This document shows positions 14,684 through 20,879 of a stretch of DNA of 20,879 nt, piece by piece. The notes beneath the pieces are model-generated. The model searched no databases, was not told where the DNA came from, and worked only from the letters and a program-made list of their open reading frames with translations. Source of the DNA: Desulfobacula sp. GTDB taxonomy: Bacteria; Desulfobacterota; Desulfobacteria; Desulfobacterales; Desulfobacteraceae. The position numbers and the translations under genes are program-made. Location of the stretch: contig JABIYQ010000191.1 of the NCBI GenBank assembly GCA_018702715.1, forward strand, positions 1 through 20,879. The letters run 5' to 3'. How positions within the stretch are numbered: the first letter of the stretch is position 1; the number at the start of each line of letters is the position of its first letter.

Positions 14684-15994
14684 TTATGAAAAAAATTTAT
14701 AAAAAGCCAATAGTATTACCAACACGCTTACAATTGACCTGATACCACACCGATTTATGGGGATTGCGTAAGTTTTAGGAAAATTCAACCGCGGTTTTTT
14801 ATCATTTTCAAGAAAAATAACTGCAAAGGAATATGCAGTAAGGGTCATGGGGATTGCAAAATAATAAATCCCGTCTACTAAACCAAAAATAAGGGAAACA
14901 ACAATCCAGGAAAAACAGGATGCCTTGATTCCTTTTAACCACCCTGTTTCCCCCTTTAGAAGTGTTCTATACCCCATTCGCGTTACCCGGTACTGCAGCA
15001 ATAGAAAAATAAAAGTTCCCAGAACTCCCCAGTTAAGGAAAAACTGTATTAGTATATTATGCGGATGATCGACGATAAAATTGTCATTGGGAAGGAACCT
15101 GAAAGCATCTGCCCCCATTCCCAATAAAAAAGAAGACTTAACCCATTTCAGAGAAAATATCCATAATTCAATTCTGCCGGGCAATAAATTATTAAAGTCC
15201 GTCCTCTTAACTGCATTTACAAGGCCAAGAGCATAATTTTCTAAAGTGATTGCATCTGATAATAAATAGCCGGTCAGGCAGGACAAAATAGTAATCACAA
15301 GGAACCGTTGTTTTTTATTCTCCGAAAGTATGCCTATAAAAAAAAGCCCAAGAACAGCCGATCCTATACCGGCCCGACTCCCGCTCCAGAACAAAAAAGC
15401 CCAGCATATGCTTAAGAGCAAAAAAGAACAGGACAGCACCATGTGTTTTTGTGAACCGCCTAAAAGGAAAGCAGTACCCAGGATCACTATGGCGGTGCAA
15501 TAGTGAGAAAAATGCCGGATATTGATAAAGTATGGGGTCATTGTCATCCAGTCATATTCATAGGGGTTCGGTAAAATATTCCAATAAAAAACAAGGCCTG
15601 CGCATACAAGTAAAAAACCTGTGATAACAAGTAGATGTGTATAAAGTATAAGTCTTTGATTATTCCTGAGAAATGCCCACAGACAAAAAGAAAAAATAAT
15701 TTGAGCAAACCATTCAAGCTGCCGAATTGCGCTGGCAACATGGTGATCAGAAAGAATCGCCGAAAGGGATACTAACAATGCCCAAAGAGAAAATAATATA
15801 AATTCATAACAAGAAAAATAATACCTTGTATCTTTTTTTAGGTAAAAAAAAGAAAAGAAGAGACAAAACATAAGTTCAAAGCATAAAATTCTGATTCTAA
15901 ACTCAATAGTTGATCCGGGGTGGAAAAAACTCGGAATTCCCAGGGGCAAAATAAGGATTGAAAATAGAATTCCAATTTTTAGAGATTTGATCAT
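14684..15994 (-). CDS. Wzy/WaaL-type O-antigen ligase or polymerase family membrane protein
   Basis: Multi-spanning protein with about 10-12 hydrophobic helices. The Wzy_C region includes FWSGSRAGIGS, LPGRIELW and the periplasmic-loop motif DHPHNILIQFFLNWGVLG with the conserved His-Asn pair. The ATG at 15994 opens 436 residues; a GTG at 16012 would add six. Neither has a clear ribosome binding site. The family transfers or polymerises lipid-linked sugars; members include pilin oligosaccharyltransferases (PglL/TfpO type). Its place between pilA and the minor pilin operon suggests pilin glycosylation, but O-antigen ligation remains possible. Confidence 0.82.
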   Translation of the reverse strand: MIKSLKIGILFSILILPLGIPSFFHPGSTIEFRIRILCFELMFCLFFSFFYLKKDTRYYFSCYEFILFSLWALLVSLSAILSDHHVASAIRQLEWFAQIIFSFCLWAFLRNNQRLILYTHLLVITGFLLVCAGLVFYWNILPNPYEYDWMTMTPYFINIRHFSHYCTAIVILGTAFLLGGSQKHMVLSCSFLLLSICWAFLFWSGSRAGIGSAVLGLFFIGILSENKKQRFLVITILSCLTGYLLSDAITLENYALGLVNAVKRTDFNNLLPGRIELWIFSLKWVKSSFLLGMGADAFRFLPNDNFIVDHPHNILIQFFLNWGVLGTFIFLLLQYRVTRMGYRTLLKGETGWLKGIKASCFSWIVVSLIFGLVDGIYYFAIPMTLTAYSFAVIFLENDKKPRLNFPKTYAIPINRCGIRSIVSVLVILLAFYKFFS

Positions 15995-16012
15995 ATTGTA
16001 CTTGTTTCCCAC

Positions 16013-16275
16013 AATTGTCTATACTGTTTAATAAGCTTTATAATACATATTCGTTTTAAAAAAGCAAAAACCAATCTTAATAGGGTTGAAACTTATATAC
16101 ATCCTTATAATAAAATTAAAAAAGATCAAAAATATAATGGCATCCTTTTTGCTTTCAATATTGTATTATCATAGAATTGAGTGCTTGTGTTGTGATGAGG
16201 TTATGAACAAAAAAGAATTACCCCAAACCTTAGCAACAAATTCTTACTCGATCAAAAGGTCTCTAAAGGAAATTG
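16013..16275. other. Divergent intergenic region upstream of the minor pilin operon
   Basis: Contains the sigma-54-type site at 16138 and a leader of about 110 bases before the FimT-like gene. Upstream it is AT-rich. An ATCCTTATAA stretch at about 16111 is a partial match to one arm of the pilA upstream repeat, but no full inverted repeat is seen. No RNA gene is visible. Confidence 0.45.
16138..16153 (+). promoter_or_regulatory. Sigma-54 (-24/-12) promoter for the minor pilin / PilY1 operon
   Basis: TGGCATCCTTTTTGCT matches TGGCACG-N4-TTGCW with an intact GG (16139-16140), exact 10-base spacing and intact GC (16151-16152). The predicted start is near 16164. The first 14 bases are identical to the pilA site on the other strand, so both transcripts are likely under the same sigma factor and possibly the same activator. 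Confidence 0.78.
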
Positions 16276-16809
16276 ATGGCCCCTATAATAAAAAACAAAA
16301 AAGCCTTTTCTTTGCTTGAACTTTTAGTTGTTATACTCATTATTGCAATTTCAATCACATTTGGACTGCCTTCTCTTACTGAGATGGTTAATAATCAAAG
16401 GCTTAAGGGTACTGCCAGAGATATTTTTTCAATTTTTAAAAAAGCCAAACAAGAAGCCATTAGACGAAACACAAATGTGGTAATTTCAATCACTCCTGCA
16501 TCCTATTCGCCCGATGGTATGAAAGGAAGTTATCTGGTATTTGTTGATGATGGCAAAGGAACTGGTACTGCTGAAAACTCCATTTTAGATGGTGATGAAG
16601 AAATTTTGACCAATGTCAGTATGCCCCAAAAAGTCAGCCTGATAAGCAGTACCTTTACCGGTTCTCCAAAAACCACTGCTTTTAACAGCCGGGGTTTACC
16701 GACAAAATTAGGAGATGTACGATTAAGAAATAGTATAAGATGGTATAAGATATCACTCAGTATTGCTGGAAATGTAAAAATGGATATAAGCAAGGATGAT
16801 TCATGGTAA
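16276..16809 (+). CDS. fimT: FimT/GspH-family minor pilin
   Basis: Prepilin of 177 residues from the ATG at 16276, with AAAGGA six bases upstream; an in-frame TTG at 16273 is less likely. The leader MAPIIKNKKA precedes FSLLELLVVILIIAISITFGLPSL, so the residue before the cleavage site is Ala (codon GCC) instead of the usual Gly. Glu5 is present. The rest has the GspH/FimT pattern: ARDIFSIFKKAKQEAIRRNTNVVISI, a long beta region with FNSRGLPTKLGDVRL. It is first in the operon and overlaps PilW by 7 bases. It probably belongs to the pilus tip or initiation complex. Confidence 0.88.
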   Translation: MAPIIKNKKAFSLLELLVVILIIAISITFGLPSLTEMVNNQRLKGTARDIFSIFKKAKQEAIRRNTNVVISITPASYSPDGMKGSYLVFVDDGKGTGTAENSILDGDEEILTNVSMPQKVSLISSTFTGSPKTTAFNSRGLPTKLGDVRLRNSIRWYKISLSIAGNVKMDISKDDSW

Positions 16810-17516
16810 ACAAATTTTCCGACCAAAATAACCGTGGGGTTACACTTATAGAGATAATGATAACCATTGCCATCTCGGGCATGGTACTGGGTTCTGTTTT
16901 TATGGTTTACACAAATCAACAAAAAACCTATCTTAGCTCGGATCATATTGCTGAAATTCAGCAAAATTTAAGGGCTGCCATATTGATCATGTCAAGTGAA
17001 ATCAGGGAGGCTGGTTGTGATCCGACCGGGAAAGCCAATGCAGGTATCATATCTGCCACTTCTGCACAACTTCACTTTACCAGAGATATTGCCGGACATG
17101 TATTAAAACCTGATACGATGGCGGATGGCGAACTTGATGACAGCAATGAAGATATAATCTTTGGTTTCTCATCTTCAAATGATGCCAACTTGGATGGAAT
17201 TGCCGACTCTGGTGCAGCTAATCTTGGCAGGAATACAGGCGGGGGCTTCCAGGCAATTGCCGAGCATATTCAAGCCATTGGATTTGCATATATACTTGAA
17301 TCCGGGACAATTGTTTCAAACCCATCTTCATCACAACTGAATCAAATTCGGGCTGTCCAGATAAGCCTTTTGGCAAGGGCTTCCTTACCTGATACAAATT
17401 TTGAGAATACCCAATCCTATACCAGTGTTTCAGGGACTGCATGGGGACCGTATAATGACAGTTATAAACGCCGATTTGCAACCATCACCATTCAATGCAG
17501 AAATCTTGGATTATAA
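16803..17516 (+). CDS. pilW: PilW-family minor pilin
   Basis: 237 residues. The leader MVNKFSDQNNRG is followed by VTLIEIMITIAISGMVLGSVFMVY, a type III signal with Val instead of Phe at +1 and Glu5 present. The segment IAEIQQNLRAAILIMSSEIREAGCDPTG is characteristic of PilW. The C-terminal part is rich in beta strands and ends with RRFATITIQCRNLGL. AAGGA lies seven bases before the ATG. Minor pilins FimT, PilW, PilV and PilX prime pilus assembly and carry PilY1 to the tip. Confidence 0.9.
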   Translation: MVNKFSDQNNRGVTLIEIMITIAISGMVLGSVFMVYTNQQKTYLSSDHIAEIQQNLRAAILIMSSEIREAGCDPTGKANAGIISATSAQLHFTRDIAGHVLKPDTMADGELDDSNEDIIFGFSSSNDANLDGIADSGAANLGRNTGGGFQAIAEHIQAIGFAYILESGTIVSNPSSSQLNQIRAVQISLLARASLPDTNFENTQSYTSVSGTAWGPYNDSYKRRFATITIQCRNLGL

Positions 17517-17518
17517 AT

Positions 17519-18034
17519 ATGGTTCAAACTAATAATAAAGGATTTACATTAATTGAGGTGATGATCACCCTTGTCATTCTTTCTGTGGGGATACTTGCAA
17601 TGAGTCTGATGCAGGTACAGGCAATCAAAGGAAATAGTTCAGCTTTTTCAAGAACAAATGCCAATGCCATTGCTTTTACATTTCTTGAGGAACTCAGACG
17701 AATTCCTTTTGATGATGCCAATTTAACTTCTGGCACCAACCTGGATGCAGGAAAAGCACCTTCCGGAGGAAATCCAGTACCGACAGATGCGGATCACCTG
17801 TATAATCCTACAAATTCCCCCACATTAGCCGGCATGTACCAGCTAAACGATAATAATATAGTAGATAATAGTGGAAAAGAATTCCAGCTATTCTGGAATG
17901 TTACAACGAATTCCATTACGATTGGGTCAAACACATATAGCCCTTATTGTACCATTCGTTTGTTCATGTACTGGAATACACTTATGGGTGTGAATTCAGT
18001 ATCCTTTACCACAATTAAATTTAATAATACTTAA
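17519..18034 (+). CDS. pilV: PilV-family minor pilin
   Basis: From the ATG at 17519 (two bases after the pilW stop) the leader MVQTNNKG is followed by FTLIEVMITLVILSVGILAMSLMQVQAIKG, a textbook PilV N-terminus with Glu5. An ATG at 17495 would add eight leader residues and is possible. The motif NANAIAFTFLEELRRIPFDD is typical. The C-terminal part (about 60-171) is Asn/Thr/Asp-rich and less conserved. No strong ribosome binding site is seen, which suggests translational coupling to pilW. Confidence 0.9.
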   Translation: MVQTNNKGFTLIEVMITLVILSVGILAMSLMQVQAIKGNSSAFSRTNANAIAFTFLEELRRIPFDDANLTSGTNLDAGKAPSGGNPVPTDADHLYNPTNSPTLAGMYQLNDNNIVDNSGKEFQLFWNVTTNSITIGSNTYSPYCTIRLFMYWNTLMGVNSVSFTTIKFNNT

Positions 18035-18050
18035 AAGGCAAGATAAGCCC

Positions 18051-18653
18051 ATGACACTATTTAACAAAAAAAAGACAAAACCTTTTGCACATATCTGTTT
18101 TATTGGCAGTCAGAAAGGTTCCATTCTTGTCATTGCCATGTTTTGTCTACTCATTTTAAGCATACTTGGAATTTTTGCCTTAAACACTTCTGATTATGAA
18201 ATCAATATTGCCGGGAATCAGCAACTATGGGGAAAAAATTTTAACACGTCTGAAAGCGGGGCCTCCCTGGAAGGATCGCGTATCGGATATGCCGGTGTAA
18301 ACGGTCTCAACACCTGGTATGAAATTTCTGATCCAAACATCTATAACCGTGCACTTTATCCCTCAACTTCGACAGACTATGACCCGTCCGGATCTGATAT
18401 GCCCGTGACAGGAACCTTCCCAGATGATTTTAATTCAACCGACAATGATACCTGGCCCCGACAGAACCTGATGTCTGATACAAGCGATGACAATTTTGAT
18501 TATGCATACCTTGTGACATATCTTTATCCGGATGCTGCTCCCAAGGGATGGAATGCTATTAAATTTTCATCTTACAAATTCAGAATTAACGGACATAGAC
18601 AGGTCATAATTGAAATGGGAGGACAAAAAGTGGGCGTTAAAAATCCATTATAG
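18051..18653 (+). CDS. pilX: PilX-family minor pilin-like protein
   Basis: 200 residues. A long leader of about 23 residues ends at QKG and is followed by SILVIAMFCLLILSILGIFALNTSDYEINIAGNQQ, the PilX_N pattern, without Glu at +5, as is usual for these tip-type pilins. FNTSESGASLEGSRIGY matches the conserved ESGA segment. The Asp/Ser/Pro-rich middle (LYPSTSTDYDPSGSDMP) is variable. It lies between pilV and pilY1 with short gaps (16 and 35 bases), as in other PilY1 operons. Confidence 0.85.
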   Translation: MTLFNKKKTKPFAHICFIGSQKGSILVIAMFCLLILSILGIFALNTSDYEINIAGNQQLWGKNFNTSESGASLEGSRIGYAGVNGLNTWYEISDPNIYNRALYPSTSTDYDPSGSDMPVTGTFPDDFNSTDNDTWPRQNLMSDTSDDNFDYAYLVTYLYPDAAPKGWNAIKFSSYKFRINGHRQVIIEMGGQKVGVKNPL

Positions 18654-18688
18654 CCTGAAGACCAAAATAATTTTACAAGGGAAATCTT

Positions 18689-20879
18689 ATGGTGACCACA
18701 AAATCAAAAAAGCAAAATTCAATTTTTATCTATACGATTCTATTTATAGTCATAGTTGGAAACTTTTCTCTTATAAAGGCTAAGGATACCGATATTTATC
18801 AGGTTAATACAAAACAGAACTGCTATATCCTATTGGATAATTCAGGGTCCATGGATTTTGGTGTCTATGAGCAAAGCATTGATTATGGACAAATGTTTGA
18901 TTATCTATTTACACTCAACGACACCACAAGTCAGAGTAATTATATCTATGATACAATAAATAATAGTAATTTTTTCTACCAAAACCACAGGGAAACAAAA
19001 AAGATTTACCTGTGGAAAGGTCGTATAGGCGTTACCTTATCCACTGTGGATGGAGTCAGCACTGCATTTACAGGAGATGCGGCGGATCCAAATTATCTCT
19101 GGTTTTATTATGATCTGGTGGATACCAATACTCTGATTGATTCAGATGGTAAGCTGACCTATGACGGCAGTGGTACGCAAAGGCTTACGACAGACACTGA
19201 CGGTAATATTTTATTTGATGGCCAAAAACTCCCCTTGAACCAGGACATAAAACTGAACAATATACAGACCCTTTATGACGGCAGCCAGGTGGATATTGGA
19301 TTTGGAGGCCTTTTAAATGCGCCTGGATATTATTTTTCAGGCTATGAAGGCGTTTCTTCAGGCAGTTTGAATACAGCGGAAGATGGTGATCAGGATATTT
19401 ACTTTTTTGTTACAGGAAACTGGGCAAACATGCAGGCCATGTATAATCTTCACTATACCACCAACAACCCAGGGCCTTCCGGTGCATCCAACGGTGATCC
19501 CGCATGGAAATATGAACTGGTACCTCAGACATCAGGCAGCTGGTCGGAGCTGACCCACAGCCTGAAATATCCAGCCAGCGGGCAATATGCCAACAGATTA
19601 AGAACAAATCAAACCATGCAAACCATAACGCATCCCGGTGCAACCCAGATACAGGTACATTTTTCTGCTTTTGATGTTGAGGGTGATGGCAACTCTTCCA
19701 CCTGGAATTATGACTATGTGGCAATATATGATGGTTCTGGAACCCAGGTGGCCAAATATGACAATGACAATTCTCCGACAAATGGAGATGGCTGGTCAGC
19801 AACTATCAATGATGATACTGTCAAAATTGCCCTGGCATCAGACAGGTCGGTGACAGGATATGGCTATACTATTGATAAAATAAGGGTATCCTATGAATCC
19901 GGCTCCTATTTGATGCAGAACCGGCTGGATGTAGCCAAAGATGCTTTGCTTTACGTTATTGATGAATTCCATGGAAAAATGAACTGGGGGTTTGCCACGT
20001 TCCAATACCTTGGCACCTCAGGGAATGGCGCCACCATCCACAGCGCGTTAAATCCAAACCTTACGGATGACCAGAACCGTGCCGCCATTAGAAATCATGT
20101 TGAAAACGAATCGCCAAAGTATGGGACCCCTTTGGGAGAAGCATTGCAGGATGTTTTTGAAGAAGGGTATTGGATCAAAAGGCATGCCCTTAACAATCTT
20201 TTATGCCGGAAAAATTATGTAATCTCTGTAACGGATGGGTTCCCCTCGGATGATACTGACTGGAACAGGATTTCCGATGTAACTTCTGATCCTGATTTGC
20301 CTTTCAGTGACTGGGATGGTGACGGGTGGACAGCAGACCCCTACCAGTATACAACGCCGCCCGCCAATTATTATGATGATGTGGGACACTATATGTATAC
20401 CCACTCCTGGGATGATAAAGCTATTGTGACAGATCCTGGCAATTCCTATGTAAACGTTACAACACATCATATTGCCTTTGGTGCGGATCACCCTCTTCTC
20501 AGGGATGCCGCAGGTGAGTCTGGAGGAGAATATGTGGTGGCCTTTAACAAGGAGCAATTGGTTGCAGCCTTTTATGCCCTTACCCTGCAAATGACGGAAG
20601 CCGTATCATTCACATCTCCAGTTGTTTCCATTGATGCCGCCAATAAAATTCAAAATGGTGATGATCTTTATATGGGTCTGTTCCTTCCCCAGGATAATCA
20701 ATCCTGGATGGGGAATATTAAAAAATTTATGCTTGGAGATGGCTCCACTGACAGACCTGATGTATGGATGCTCTATGATGGGGACAATAATGAGGCCATC
20801 AATACTGATGGAGAATTTCTTGACAATACCTCGGCCTTCTGGGCAGATGATAATGATTCCAGCGACTCTGACGATTATG
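18689..20879 (+). CDS. pilY1: PilY1-type pilus tip adhesin with vWA and CUB-like domains (runs off right edge)
   Basis: Open from ATG 18689 (AGGG upstream) to the window end, 730 residues so far. A signal peptide covers about residues 1-31. The von Willebrand A domain starts with a MIDAS motif DNSGS (50-54), and is completed by a Thr loop KYGTPLGEAL (about 476-486) and VTDG (514-517). Between them, about residues 285-410, is a CUB-like domain: ITHPGATQIQVHFSAF, WNYDYVAIYDGSG, VKIALASDRSVTGYGYTI. An Asp-rich loop DWDGDGWTADP (about 546) may bind calcium. The sequence then enters the PilY1 C-terminal region at LFLPQDNQSWMGNIKKFML. It should sit at the pilus tip and control adhesion and retraction. 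The propeller end lies outside the window. Confidence 0.9.
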   Translation, partial: MVTTKSKKQNSIFIYTILFIVIVGNFSLIKAKDTDIYQVNTKQNCYILLDNSGSMDFGVYEQSIDYGQMFDYLFTLNDTTSQSNYIYDTINNSNFFYQNHRETKKIYLWKGRIGVTLSTVDGVSTAFTGDAADPNYLWFYYDLVDTNTLIDSDGKLTYDGSGTQRLTTDTDGNILFDGQKLPLNQDIKLNNIQTLYDGSQVDIGFGGLLNAPGYYFSGYEGVSSGSLNTAEDGDQDIYFFVTGNWANMQAMYNLHYTTNNPGPSGASNGDPAWKYELVPQTSGSWSELTHSLKYPASGQYANRLRTNQTMQTITHPGATQIQVHFSAFDVEGDGNSSTWNYDYVAIYDGSGTQVAKYDNDNSPTNGDGWSATINDDTVKIALASDRSVTGYGYTIDKIRVSYESGSYLMQNRLDVAKDALLYVIDEFHGKMNWGFATFQYLGTSGNGATIHSALNPNLTDDQNRAAIRNHVENESPKYGTPLGEALQDVFEEGYWIKRHALNNLLCRKNYVISVTDGFPSDDTDWNRISDVTSDPDLPFSDWDGDGWTADPYQYTTPPANYYDDVGHYMYTHSWDDKAIVTDPGNSYVNVTTHHIAFGADHPLLRDAAGESGGEYVVAFNKEQLVAAFYALTLQMTEAVSFTSPVVSIDAANKIQNGDDLYMGLFLPQDNQSWMGNIKKFMLGDGSTDRPDVWMLYDGDNNEAINTDGEFLDNTSAFWADDNDSSDSDDY

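Noticed and set aside
16086..16319. Open frame of 77 codons upstream of the FimT-like gene.
   Set aside because: It runs through the sigma-54 site and overlaps the FimT-like start in another frame, has no ribosome binding site and no recognisable domain.
19410..19802. Minus-strand open frame of 130 codons inside pilY1.
   Set aside because: His/Trp/Cys-rich composition is typical of an antisense shadow of a coding region; it has no start signal and lies fully within a clear plus-strand gene.
1..20879. CRISPR arrays, tRNA or rRNA genes, riboswitches and insertion sequences.
   Set aside because: I saw no regularly spaced repeats, no cloverleaf candidates, no recognisable riboswitch core and no transposase gene. 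The only recombinase is XerC with a housekeeping context.

Overview
The window reads as a stretch of a low-GC Desulfobacterota (former Deltaproteobacteria) chromosome, most likely a Desulfobacteraceae-type sulfate reducer. This rests on the xerC-hslV-hslU-argB gene order, a short Geobacter-like PilA followed by a small secreted partner, a paralogue-like family-4 uracil-DNA glycosylase relative, and overall protein flavour. The assignment is inferred from family knowledge; no ribosomal RNA or other taxonomic marker is present.

Positions 1-8340 form one continuous leftward (minus strand) run. In order of transcription it starts with an Mla-type lipid transport operon (mlaF ATPase, mlaE permease, mlaD MCE protein, a STAS protein, mlaC periplasmic carrier), then a small lipoprotein, coaBC for coenzyme A synthesis, a degenerate uracil-DNA glycosylase-like protein, xerC recombinase, the HslVU protease and the first codons of argB. 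Gaps are short or absent and three junctions are 4-base stop/start overlaps, so read-through is plausible along the whole run. A near-perfect 60-base palindrome sits between hslV and hslU.

Positions 8341-11200 run rightward, divergent from mla: a GAF + PP2C (RsbU-type) phosphatase, an RsbW-type anti-sigma kinase, and an ECHDC3-like enoyl-CoA hydratase family protein. The phosphatase and kinase are two of the three parts of a partner-switching module. The missing part, a phosphorylatable STAS protein, is found inside the divergent mla operon, so the two operons may be one regulatory unit.

Positions 11220-14360 run leftward again: pilA, its small secreted partner (PilA-C/Spc-like), a terminator hairpin, then an ABC exporter (ATPase, permease) with an anchored helical-repeat protein. 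Pilin maturation or glycosylation may involve the Wzy/WaaL-type membrane protein at 14684-15994. From 16276 to the right edge is a rightward minor-pilin operon (FimT/GspH, PilW, PilV, PilX) ending in a PilY1 tip adhesin that runs off the window and carries a CUB-like domain inside its von Willebrand A domain.

The most notable signals are: (1) a 59-residue mature PilA with eight aromatic residues at, and in addition to, the positions of the Geobacter conductive-pilin candidates; (2) two matching sigma-54 promoters (sharing TGGCATCCTTTTTG), one for pilA and one for the minor-pilin operon, with a perfect inverted repeat at the distance expected for an enhancer-binding protein; (3) the physical link between an RsbU/RsbW pair and a STAS protein in an Mla operon.
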